From Pseudomonadota bacterium (lineage in GTDB: Bacteria > Desulfobacterota > Syntrophia > Syntrophales > UBA5619): a stretch of 12,149 nt of DNA. Positions 5,879 to 12,149 of the stretch are shown in pieces. Made by a program: the position numbers and the translations under genes. The DNA lies in contig JAHJXP010000177.1 of NCBI GenBank assembly GCA_018827585.1, positions 1 to 12,149 of the forward strand, given 5' to 3'. The notes under the pieces are model-generated. The model saw nothing but the letters and a program-made list of their open reading frames with translations, was not told where the DNA came from and did not search any database. Each line of letters begins with the position of its first letter. Position 1 is the stretch's first letter.

Positions 5879-6589
5879 GTGAATGAAAGATCGGCATTGG
5901 ATACAATCATGAACATGAGTTTGGCCGGCAAACCTGGCAAAAACGGCGTCTCCGTCCGGGAGAAGACCTACGAATACCTCAAATCAAACATTCTTTCCGG
6001 GCGCTTCGTGCCCGGTGAACGACTCGCCGAGGAACATTTGGCGGAGGAGCTGGGGGTCAGCCGCACCCCGGTGAGGGAGGCCCTCCACAAGCTCGAACAG
6101 GACGGGTTGATCGAACCCCTGGAGTCGCGGGGTTTTTGCATTCCCCGCAATTCCGCGGAGGAGATCGAAGACCTCTTCGAGATCCGGACGGTCCTGGAGG
6201 GATATACCCTCAAGCTCATCTGTGAGCGGATCACCGATCAGCAGATTGCGCAACTGGAAGAGATCGTCGAGAAAGCGGATGGCGCCCTCCGGCGGAAGAG
6301 AATAGACGAGGTCTTTCAGTTCAACACGCAGTTCCACGACACCCTGCACAGCCTGGTCGCGGACAAGCGTCGTTTCCACAGCCTGATCGTGAATATGAGG
6401 AAATACGTGCTTAGATATCGGAAGGACACGCTCCAGTACCTCGGTGCGGCAAAGAGAGCCATCGACGGTCATCGACAGATTCTCCTGGCCTTGAAACTGA
6501 GGGATCCGGAGCTGTGCGAGCGGGTGATGCGCGCCCATATCCGTCAGTCCAAGGAGGATGCGCTCCAGACCAACCGCGAGGCGAACTGA
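5879..6589 (+). CDS. GntR-family transcriptional regulator, FCD (FadR-type) subfamily
   Basis: The product is 236 residues from the GTG at 5879, or 226 from the ATG at 5909. An N-terminal winged helix-turn-helix runs about 25-90, with the GntR signature GRFVPGERLAEEHLAEELGV followed by SRTPVREALHKLEQDGLIE. The FCD ligand-binding domain runs about 97-230 (EIRTVLEGYTLKLI, then FNTQFHDTLHSL). Such regulators bind small organic acids and usually repress nearby catabolic genes. It is divergent from ferredoxin-ilvD and 94 bases upstream of the redox operon, so it may control either or both. A TTGGATACAA site at 5897-5906 lies inside the reading frame if GTG is used, but just upstream if ATG 5909 is used. 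I favour the ATG for that reason and because of the promoter position. Ligand unknown. Confidence 0.9.
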   Translation: MNERSALDTIMNMSLAGKPGKNGVSVREKTYEYLKSNILSGRFVPGERLAEEHLAEELGVSRTPVREALHKLEQDGLIEPLESRGFCIPRNSAEEIEDLFEIRTVLEGYTLKLICERITDQQIAQLEEIVEKADGALRRKRIDEVFQFNTQFHDTLHSLVADKRRFHSLIVNMRKYVLRYRKDTLQYLGAAKRAIDGHRQILLALKLRDPELCERVMRAHIRQSKEDALQTNREAN

Positions 6590-6683
6590 AGGGCCCCCGG
6601 CGCGGTTCGTCCGGAGAAAGCCCTGTCCCATAGATGCGGGAAATGCAAGGACGAGATACTGGCATTACGAATGAGGAGGTTGT

Positions 6684-7442
6684 ATGAAGGCAGACAAGGA
6701 TAAGTGCATAGCATGCAAGAGATGTTTTCCCTATTGTCCGATGGGAAGAATCCAGATTTACCAAAGGCACGACCAGATTCCCGGCCGGGTCTACATAGAG
6801 ATCGACCAGGACGCTTGCACCGACTGCGGGATGTGCCTGCGGGCGAAGATCTGTCCGGTGAACGCCATCTACCAGCCGGAAGAGCCATGGCCCCGCGAGG
6901 TCCGCGGCGTCCTGAGCAATCCCATGATCGAATTCATGGGCTCCCAGACGCCAGGTCGCGGGACGGAGGAGATGAAGACCAACGACGTCAAGGGCACCTT
7001 CCTCCCCGGCGAGGTGGGCGTGGGTATCGAGCTGGGCAGGCCCGGCGTCGGCGCCTATTTCCGGGATGTCGAGACGGTGGCCATGGCGCTGATGAAGGCC
7101 GATCTCGGTTATCAACTGGCGGCGGAAAACCCCGTGACCCATTTCATGTCCGACAAGACCACGGGAAAGCTCCGCGAGGACGTCCTCGGGGAAAAGGCGA
7201 CCTCGGCCATCATCGAGGGGAAGTGCAAGCTCGAAAGACTACCCGAGGTCGTCAAGGTTCTCCAGGATGTGGCCAAGACGCTGGACACGGTTTTTACCGT
7301 GGAGGTCATCACGAAGGTCCCGCCTGTGGGTGAGGTTCCCATCGATCCCGTCCTGAAAAAGATGGGCATGTGGTATTCCATCAATAGCAAGAACAACATG
7401 GGGTTGGGCGAACCGTCTTATAAGTTCTACGACGAGCAGTAA
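6684..7442 (+). CDS. 4Fe-4S dicluster protein with uncharacterised C-terminal domain
   Basis: The gene has a strong Shine-Dalgarno sequence (GAGGAGG) and encodes 252 residues. The N-terminus is a ferredoxin-like module. The first cluster motif is C8/C11/C14/C18 followed by P; the second is C45/C48/C51 with a longer CX5C gap to C57-P. Residues about 80-252 have no motif I can firmly name; a segment GRPGVGAYFRDVETVAMAL and ENPVTHFM stand out. These segments faintly recall proteins annotated as 6-hydroxynicotinate reductase, but this is from memory and not tested. There are no transmembrane segments or signal peptide. The stop is 12 bases before the next gene, indicating translational coupling in one operon. 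Probably an electron-transferring subunit of a cytoplasmic complex with the following protein. The ferredoxin part is certain; the rest is inference. Confidence 0.8.
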   Translation: MKADKDKCIACKRCFPYCPMGRIQIYQRHDQIPGRVYIEIDQDACTDCGMCLRAKICPVNAIYQPEEPWPREVRGVLSNPMIEFMGSQTPGRGTEEMKTNDVKGTFLPGEVGVGIELGRPGVGAYFRDVETVAMALMKADLGYQLAAENPVTHFMSDKTTGKLREDVLGEKATSAIIEGKCKLERLPEVVKVLQDVAKTLDTVFTVEVITKVPPVGEVPIDPVLKKMGMWYSINSKNNMGLGEPSYKFYDEQ

Positions 7443-7454
7443 AGGAGGAAGATT

Positions 7455-8102
7455 ATGACACACAGTCTGCACCGCAGGGGTACCCGGGAGAGCCTGAGCA
7501 ACGATTTTATCGTCTTGGGCTGCCCGGCGACCGGCGTCAACAAAAAGGGATCGGCGCCCAAGACCAGAAAATTTCTCAGCATCTGCTACAAGCACGGCCC
7601 GATCAACCTGGGCGACATGAAAACGGGCAACATTTACAATACGACAATGGACGACATTCTCAGCCGCGTGACGGACGGGACGATCGTCGAGTGCACTTTC
7701 GACAACCGGGAGAAGATCGTTTCCCTCCTGAAAGAACTCAAGGAGGACAGGCCCGGAATCTCGATCGTCATCTCCGGGGTGACCGACGTCGTCCAGCAGT
7801 GCATGACGGAGGCGGGGCTGGGCCGGATCCACTCCCTCGAATATTCCCTCGGCACCTGGGGCAAGACCGAACGGCTGCCGGATTTCGAGATCCTGCAGAC
7901 GGTGACCATGTGCGGTCACGCGATGATCGCCTCGGACCTGGTCCGCAAGATGGTCCGGGACGTGAAGAGGGGGCGCAGAACGATCGAGGATTGCTGCATT
8001 GAAATGGCGGAATGCTGTTCCTGCGGCAACTACAATGTGACCCGGGGAATCCAGCTCTTCAAGGAGCTGCTACCGATCTACACGGTCCACAGCCTGTACT
8101 GA
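7455..8102 (+). CDS. Uncharacterised cysteine-rich protein, probable partner of the upstream Fe-S protein
   Basis: The product has 215 residues with AGGAGG six bases before the ATG. I do not recognise a characterised family with certainty. Cysteines lie at 23, 44, 80, 116, 153, 180, 181, 187, 188 and 190. The clearest blocks are VTMCGHAMIASDLVRKMV (150-167) and ECCSCGNYNVTRG (186-198), which look like cofactor or metal-binding segments. Similar MCGHGM and CxCGxxNxxR blocks are, as I recall, present in the C-terminal half of 6-hydroxynicotinate-reductase-like proteins. Together with the preceding gene this could be a split version of such a protein. It is soluble by appearance, without signal or membrane segments. 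Its position between an Fe-S protein and a flavoprotein argues for a redox enzyme subunit. Substrate unknown. Confidence 0.7.
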   Translation: MTHSLHRRGTRESLSNDFIVLGCPATGVNKKGSAPKTRKFLSICYKHGPINLGDMKTGNIYNTTMDDILSRVTDGTIVECTFDNREKIVSLLKELKEDRPGISIVISGVTDVVQQCMTEAGLGRIHSLEYSLGTWGKTERLPDFEILQTVTMCGHAMIASDLVRKMVRDVKRGRRTIEDCCIEMAECCSCGNYNVTRGIQLFKELLPIYTVHSLY

Positions 8103-8129
8103 GAGCCAATCAAGGAAAAGGAGAATGAA

Positions 8130-9437
8130 ATGCAATATATCATCATCGGAGGGAGCGCCGCAGCGATCAGCGCCGTAGAGTCCATCCGGTCACTGGATCG
8201 CGAATCCCGGATCGACCTGTTCAGCGATGAAGAGACTCCCCTCTTTTCCAGAGTCCTCCTGCCGTACTATGTTGCGGAGGAGCTCTCCAAGCCGCTGCTC
8301 AATTTCCGGACGTCGGATTTCTTCGACGAAAATAGGGTCACGGCCCACCTGGGTGTGAAGGTCACGGATCTCGACCCCGATACCAAAACCGTCAGGACGA
8401 CAGAGGGGAAGGAATATGCCTTCGACAAACTCCTGCTGGCCACGGGCGGGAAGGCGATCGTGCCGCTCATCCCGGGGGTCGACAAGGAGGGGATCTCCAC
8501 TCTCAAGACCATGGCCGATGCGGAGAGGATCTATAACATGAAAGGATCCCGGGCCGTGGTCATCGGCGCCGGCTCTATCGGCGTTGAGGCCTGCATCAGC
8601 CTGACGAGAAGGGGGATCAAGGCCACCCTGCTGGAACAGTTGGGGCAGGTGATGCCCACCGTCTTCGATGCGGAGGGGGCCGCGATCGTCCAGCAGCGGA
8701 TCGAGGACCTCGGGATCGAGGTGTTCACAGGGGAGAAGGCCGTGAAGTTCACGGGCGACAAGCGCGTCACCGGCGTCGTGACCGACAACCGGGAGCTGCC
8801 CTGCGACATGGTCGTCCTGTCGGTGGGGGTCCGTCCGTCCGCAGAGCTTGCCGTCCAGGCGGGTCTCACGATCGGCGACTTGAAGGGGGTCCGGGTCGAC
8901 GAGACCATGATGACCAGCGTCCGGGACATCTATGCCGCAGGCGACGTCGCAGAGACCATGGACATCGCGCGGGACACCTGGTTTCTCAACGCCATCTGGC
9001 CCTGCGCCTTCGAGCAGGGACGCATCGCCGGTCTGAACATGGCGGGTCAGAAGACCCTCTATCCCGGTTCCTACCGGAGAAATTCCATCGGAAACTTCAT
9101 CGGGATCCCCGCCATCTCGATGGGCGTGACCCAGGCCGAATCCTGCGCCATGGCATCCGCGGAAGATGAATTCCGGGAAATCCGGGTCAGGACGAAGGAC
9201 AGCTACAAGAAACTCGTCCTGAAGAACGGAAAGATCGTCGGGGCGATTCTGGTCGGGCAGACCCAGAAGGCCGGGCTGATGTCGATCTTGCTTCGGAAGC
9301 AGGTTTACGTGGCCGATGCCATCCCCATGCTGATGAGCGACCGCCTGAGCTTCATGGACCTGCTTCCGATTCTCAGGAGGAACGCCGACCAGTTCAGCGA
9401 ACCGGAATACAAGGAACTGATGGATACCGGAATGTAA
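8130..9437 (+). CDS. FAD-dependent NAD(P) oxidoreductase (CODH-associated FNOR type)
   Basis: This 435-residue protein of the pyridine nucleotide-disulfide oxidoreductase superfamily has the NADH oxidase/nitrite-reductase-like layout. The N-terminal FAD fold starts IIIGGSAAAISA (4-15). LLLATGG (101-107) closes the first FAD region. The NAD(P) Rossmann motif is VVIGAGSIGVE (143-153), and the second FAD contact is IYAAGDVAE (267-275). The C-terminal dimerisation region holds RNSIGNFIGIPAISMG. The redox-active cysteine of NADH peroxidase/oxidase near residue 42 is absent (the site reads LFSRVLLPYY), which fits an electron-transfer rather than peroxide-reducing role. Genes of this kind occur beside cooF and cooS, where they are thought to pass electrons between ferredoxin and NAD(P). 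AAGGAG precedes the ATG. NADH versus NADPH preference cannot be read reliably. Confidence 0.88.
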   Translation: MQYIIIGGSAAAISAVESIRSLDRESRIDLFSDEETPLFSRVLLPYYVAEELSKPLLNFRTSDFFDENRVTAHLGVKVTDLDPDTKTVRTTEGKEYAFDKLLLATGGKAIVPLIPGVDKEGISTLKTMADAERIYNMKGSRAVVIGAGSIGVEACISLTRRGIKATLLEQLGQVMPTVFDAEGAAIVQQRIEDLGIEVFTGEKAVKFTGDKRVTGVVTDNRELPCDMVVLSVGVRPSAELAVQAGLTIGDLKGVRVDETMMTSVRDIYAAGDVAETMDIARDTWFLNAIWPCAFEQGRIAGLNMAGQKTLYPGSYRRNSIGNFIGIPAISMGVTQAESCAMASAEDEFREIRVRTKDSYKKLVLKNGKIVGAILVGQTQKAGLMSILLRKQVYVADAIPMLMSDRLSFMDLLPILRRNADQFSEPEYKELMDTGM

Positions 9438-9489
9438 TTCCCTGACCTGCAGCCGGGAAAGGGCGCGGGTTTCAAGCGAGGAGGAAAAC

Positions 9490-9942
9490 GTGAAAGTATT
9501 AATGGTGGACAAGGAAAAGTGTACGGGATGCCATCAGTGCGAGCTTTGGTGCGGGGCAGAAATCGCCTCCACCTCCAAGGAGATGACCATGGCGATCCAT
9601 GAGCAGCCTCAGCCGGTGCCGCGGGTCTATGTGGAGGGAAAGCCGTTCGCCCTGCAGTGCCGGCATTGCGAGAGTGCGCCCTGCCTCGATGCGTGTCCCA
9701 ACGGGACCATGCGCCGCGATCCGGAAACGGGGCTGATTTACGTCAACGAACCGACCTGCATCGCCTGCTGGATGTGCGTCATGGTGTGTCCTTTCGGAAT
9801 CATCAACCCCTCGTCTTCCCTGAAGGTGGCCGTCAAGTGCGACCGCTGCCGGAGCATGGGATATCCCATCTGCGCTGAGGTCTGTCCCACCGGGGCGCTG
9901 GCCCTCGTGGAGAGGAAGGATTACCGGAAGAAGAAATTTTAA
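9490..9942 (+). CDS. CooF-like four-cluster [4Fe-4S] ferredoxin
   Basis: The product has 150 residues from a GTG start with AGGAGG just upstream. Sixteen cysteines fall into four groups: C11/C14/C17/C21, C57/C60/C65/C69, C90/C93/C96/C100 and C117/C120/C128/C132. This is the four-[4Fe-4S] polyferredoxin pattern of CooF, HycB and DMSO-reductase-type subunits. CooF normally carries electrons from the CO dehydrogenase CooS to a hydrogenase or oxidoreductase. Here it sits between the flavoprotein and the CooS-like gene, the same order of partners as in known CooS/CooF/FNOR clusters. There is no signal peptide, so it is cytoplasmic. All cluster cysteines are present, so the wiring appears functional even though the CooS-like partner is altered. 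Confidence 0.88.
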   Translation: MKVLMVDKEKCTGCHQCELWCGAEIASTSKEMTMAIHEQPQPVPRVYVEGKPFALQCRHCESAPCLDACPNGTMRRDPETGLIYVNEPTCIACWMCVMVCPFGIINPSSSLKVAVKCDRCRSMGYPICAEVCPTGALALVERKDYRKKKF

Positions 9943-9980
9943 AAATCTCCAATGCGTGCTTCCGGGACATGATTTACAAG

Positions 9981-10041
9981 TTGCGCAAATGTCTCGTTGC
10001 GTAATGGAACTTTTGACCAAACGAATCGTGGAAAATAGGGA
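9981..10041 (+). promoter_or_regulatory. Intergenic region before the CooS-like gene: repeated TTGCGYAA motif and weak promoter
   Basis: TTGCGCAA (9981-9988, perfect palindrome) and TTGCGTAA (9997-10004) recur 16 bases apart. GACAT/ATGTC halves flank the first copy. Downstream, TTGACC (10013-10018) is spaced 17 bases from TAGGGA (10036-10041), a weak promoter candidate. The 117-base gap is the widest in the operon, so separate control of the last gene is possible. Confidence 0.3.
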
Positions 10042-10059
10042 TCAGAAAGGAGATTGAAG

Positions 10060-11790
10060 ATGGAGTTTATTCAGAAAAAGACCGCCGACAACGCAGTGGA
10101 GCATTTCCTGACGAAAGCGGCGGACAGGGGTACGAAACTGGCGTGGGACCGCTACGAGGGACAGCTCCCCGAGTGCGGTTTCTGTGAATCGGGATTAAGC
10201 TGCCGGGATTGCCTCCAGGGGCCGTGCATCAGCCATCCCTTCCGGGATGCGAACAAGCTGGGCGTCTGCGGGAAGGATAGGGATGTCCTGGCCGTGCAGA
10301 CCCTTCTGAAGCTGATCCTCAAGGGGACGATGGCCACCCTGGATCAGGTAGGCGATTTTGTGGAGGGGGTCGCCTCCGGGAAGGTGACGCCCCAGGACAA
10401 GACCGCGGCGGACAGGATCATCGCCGAGATCGAAGCCCTCCTGAAGGACGGAGGCGCCGGCCTGAAGAAGGCCTTCCCCAAGGCCATGCTCGCCGCCTGG
10501 GAAGAGGCGGGGATTGTTCCGCAGGGGGTGGCCAAGGATCTCTTCAAGGCCTCCCAGAAAGTGGAAGGCGGCGTCGCCGGAGTCGAGGAGACGCTGTTCT
10601 GGGCTTTCAAGGCGGCGCTCCTGGGCGCTTTCGCCCGGAAACTCCAGGGTGGTCTTAAAAAGGCCGCCTTCGGCGCAGCCCCCGCCGAGATCGAAGTCGA
10701 CATGGGCGTTCTGAAGAAGGACACAGCGACGATTCTTCTGTACGGCCGTTTTTCTCCGGTCTTGAAGGTGAAGATCGCCGAAGCGGCGGCCAAGAAGAAG
10801 GTGGCCGTCATGGGCGTCTGCACCGATCCCCTGCTTCCGCCCTATGTGTTCTCTCCGGTAACGAGCTATGGTTCCCAGGAATTGCCCCTGATGACCGGCG
10901 CCGTCGATCTGATCGTGGTCGGGGACCAGTTCGTCAATCCATCCCTAACTGCGATCGCCGAGGAATACTCGGTGGCGGTCGTTCCGACGGAAACCCTGAA
11001 GGATCAGAATCCGGACGCCTTTGCCAAGGCGATCGTGGATAAGGCCGTAAACGCGTTTGGGTTCCGCCGGTCGATCGTGCGGGATATCCCGGATGCGAAG
11101 AAAACCGCACTCATGGGCCTTTCCGCTGCGGATCTCGACGTGAAGAAGATCGCTGCCGCCCTGACCGGGGGGAAGATCAAGGGGATCGCGATCCTCGCGG
11201 GGACGAACAACGTAAAATTCACCCAGGATCTGCCTTTTGTGACCCTGGCGCAGGAGTTCCTGAAGGACGGCATCCTCTGCCTCTCCGAAGGCGATGCGAG
11301 CGTGAGCCTCGCGAAGTACGGCTTCCTCGACCCCCGTCAGAGCGAGAAGCACTGCGGCCAGAATGTGGCGGAGCTCCTCAAGGCCGCCGGGAAGAACCTC
11401 CCGGCCGTGATCGACCTCGGTTTGGCCGAAAACGGCGGCGTGACCGAGTTCTTGTTGGCCCTCTCCGCGGCCGCCGGGAAGTCCCTCAAGGAACTGCCGA
11501 TCCTGGCCTGCTTTGCGGAGGCCAACCGGAGCGCCGAGGCGGGCGAGGCCTTGAGCCTGGTGGCAATGGGCGTTTCGACCTATTTCTGGCCCTGCCTGCC
11601 GGTGACGGGAAGCCCCAAAACGATAGAGGCCCTCTCGAAACTCTGCGGCGAGAAATTCGGCGCGAAGCTGATCGTCCACACGGACAAGAAAATGGAGCCG
11701 CTGGCGAAGGCGGGAATGATCCTGAAGGTCTTTAACCGCGTTGCAGATCCGTCCGTTACGGATCATCCCTGGACGGACTGGAAGAAATAA
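10060..11790 (+). CDS. CO dehydrogenase (CooS)-like protein lacking C-cluster ligands
   Basis: The product has 576 residues from the ATG at 10060, chosen over a TTG at 10054 because AGGAG (10048-10052) is spaced correctly. The N-terminus is plainly CooS: WDRYEGQLPECGF, then SCRDCLQGPC and GVCG. Numbering matches the Carboxydothermus enzyme here. C48/C51/C56/C70 give the B cluster; C39 is kept, the usual C47 is S47, and an extra C42 makes a CX2C D-cluster motif. The rest aligns along its length (SQELPLMTGAVD, AGTNNVKFTQD, GFLDP, PVTGS), but the Ni-Fe-S C-cluster ligands are replaced: His261 by Y262, Cys295 by F291, Cys333 by T382, Cys446 by D412, Cys476 by A456. The histidine proton relay after the B cluster is also missing. 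CO oxidation is therefore unlikely. The alignment was made by eye against a remembered sequence; the sixth ligand could not be placed. Confidence 0.85.
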   Translation: MEFIQKKTADNAVEHFLTKAADRGTKLAWDRYEGQLPECGFCESGLSCRDCLQGPCISHPFRDANKLGVCGKDRDVLAVQTLLKLILKGTMATLDQVGDFVEGVASGKVTPQDKTAADRIIAEIEALLKDGGAGLKKAFPKAMLAAWEEAGIVPQGVAKDLFKASQKVEGGVAGVEETLFWAFKAALLGAFARKLQGGLKKAAFGAAPAEIEVDMGVLKKDTATILLYGRFSPVLKVKIAEAAAKKKVAVMGVCTDPLLPPYVFSPVTSYGSQELPLMTGAVDLIVVGDQFVNPSLTAIAEEYSVAVVPTETLKDQNPDAFAKAIVDKAVNAFGFRRSIVRDIPDAKKTALMGLSAADLDVKKIAAALTGGKIKGIAILAGTNNVKFTQDLPFVTLAQEFLKDGILCLSEGDASVSLAKYGFLDPRQSEKHCGQNVAELLKAAGKNLPAVIDLGLAENGGVTEFLLALSAAAGKSLKELPILACFAEANRSAEAGEALSLVAMGVSTYFWPCLPVTGSPKTIEALSKLCGEKFGAKLIVHTDKKMEPLAKAGMILKVFNRVADPSVTDHPWTDWKK

Positions 11791-11827
11791 GCGGCGCTGT
11801 GATACGGTAGTGAAATAATACCGGGCA

Positions 11828-11851
11828 GGCGCGACTTCATTCAGTTGCGCC
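11828..11851 (+). terminator. Hairpin downstream of the redox operon
   Basis: GGCGCGAC (11828-11835) and GTTGCGCC (11844-11851) form an 8-bp stem with one G-U pair and an 8-base loop, 38 bases after the CooS-like stop. No T-run follows, so it would be a factor-assisted or weak terminator at best. Confidence 0.35.
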
Positions 11852-11864
11852 CCTGAAGGGATTT

Positions 11865-11881
11865 GACGAACTCGTAAAAAG
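11865..11881 (+). repeat. Extra single arm of the interspersed repeat
   Basis: GACGAACTCGTAAAAAG matches the left arm at 11903-11919 (GACGGCTTCGTAAAAAG) at 14 of 17 bases and in the same direction, without a matching inverted partner. It looks like the remnant end of another copy of the element. Confidence 0.55.
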
Positions 11882-11902
11882 TCGTAAAAGCCTTGAATTT
11901 GG

Positions 11903-12027
11903 GACGGCTTCGTAAAAAGGCCGCAGGCAAGGCGCGCGAATCTTGAGGAGTGAGGCGTACTTTGGCGTACGCCGCAACGACGAGGGATAAAGCGCAACGC
12001 AGCATCCGGACTTTTTACGAAGCCGTC
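11903..12027. repeat. 125-bp interspersed palindromic-ended repeat
   Basis: The ends GACGGCTTCGTAAAAAG (11903-11919) and CTTTTTACGAAGCCGTC (12011-12027) are perfect 17-bp inverted repeats. Inside is a second hairpin, GGCGTAC (11954-11960) with GTACGCC (11967-11973). No convincing gene lies within. The structure suits a MITE-like or REP-like element. The 'cttttTACGA' ends are of a kind I associate with repeats scattered in deltaproteobacterial genomes. No target-site duplication is obvious. Confidence 0.7.
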
Positions 12028-12149
12028 AGATTTAGGCCGGCGCAATTCCGGAGAATCGGCTTGGGGAACCGCTGCCCTCCATGCGCCGAAAGGGATTAAC
12101 GGGCAAGCAGAAAAATGAATGGGCAAGGCAATGGGGAAAATGTTGGGAG
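12028..12149. other. Non-coding tail of the window
   Basis: No gene or RNA is recognised here. A spaced inverted repeat CGGCGCA (12038-12044) / TGCGCCG (12082-12088) is present. The stretch may be the leader of a gene outside the window. Confidence 0.4.

Noticed and set aside
8190..9512. Long minus-strand open frame (440 codons) opposite the FAD oxidoreductase
   Set aside because: It is the antisense shadow of a high-GC gene; the translation has no recognisable motif, while the + strand has clear FAD and NAD motifs.
10060..11790. Annotation as an active carbon monoxide dehydrogenase
   Set aside because: The N-terminal cluster motifs would trigger that call, but the C-cluster His and Cys ligands that I could align are substituted.
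10945..12126. 393-codon minus-strand frame opposite the CooS-like gene and running into the repeat
   Set aside because: It spans a coding gene in antisense and then the interspersed repeat; no motif and no convincing start.
1..12149. CRISPR array, tRNA or rRNA genes
   Set aside because: No regularly spaced direct repeats and no cloverleaf or rRNA-like sequence were found on reading the window.

Overview
The window looks like a chromosomal segment of an anaerobic, high-GC deltaproteobacterium (Desulfobacterota, possibly a Syntrophales-type syntroph). This is inferred from the many [4Fe-4S] proteins, a CooF/CooS-type redox cluster, and a 'cgtaaaaag' palindromic repeat of a kind I associate with such genomes. 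No taxonomic marker gene is present, so the placement is tentative.

Left part (1 to about 3670) is a scarred accessory/defence region on the + strand. It opens inside an Eco57I/TaqI-type adenine methyltransferase (restriction-modification) gene. Next come a site that fits an integron attC, the first ~56 residues of a PIN-like protein, a complete AbiEi-like antitoxin (DUF6088 type) behind a near-perfect palindrome, and only the first 33 residues of its AbiEii partner. A truncated HEPN gene, an intact MNT nucleotidyltransferase and a second copy of the methyltransferase's last ~60 residues follow. Toxin-type partners are broken and antitoxin-type genes are whole.

Middle part (3669 to 6589): ilvD (dihydroxy-acid dehydratase) and a small 2x[4Fe-4S] ferredoxin form a probable minus-strand operon. 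It is divergent from a GntR/FCD regulator. The intergenic region holds three copies of a TTG(G)ATACA motif that could be the regulator's operators.

Right part (6684 to 11790) is a five-gene + strand redox operon: a [4Fe-4S] protein, a cysteine-rich partner, an FAD/NAD(P) oxidoreductase, a CooF-like four-cluster ferredoxin and a CooS-like protein. The last three reproduce the known CO dehydrogenase/CooF/FNOR gene set. However, the CooS homologue keeps its electron-transfer cluster cysteines (B cluster, and a CX2C D-cluster motif) and appears to have lost the His and Cys ligands of the catalytic C cluster that I could align (five positions). It is therefore unlikely to oxidise CO and may have been repurposed. 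The first two genes faintly resemble the two halves of a 6-hydroxynicotinate-reductase-like protein, so the operon may be an undescribed electron-transfer system linking NAD(P)H, a ferredoxin and an unknown substrate.

The right end (11791 to 12149) is non-coding and carries a 125-bp repeat with perfect 17-bp inverted ends plus a stray extra arm.
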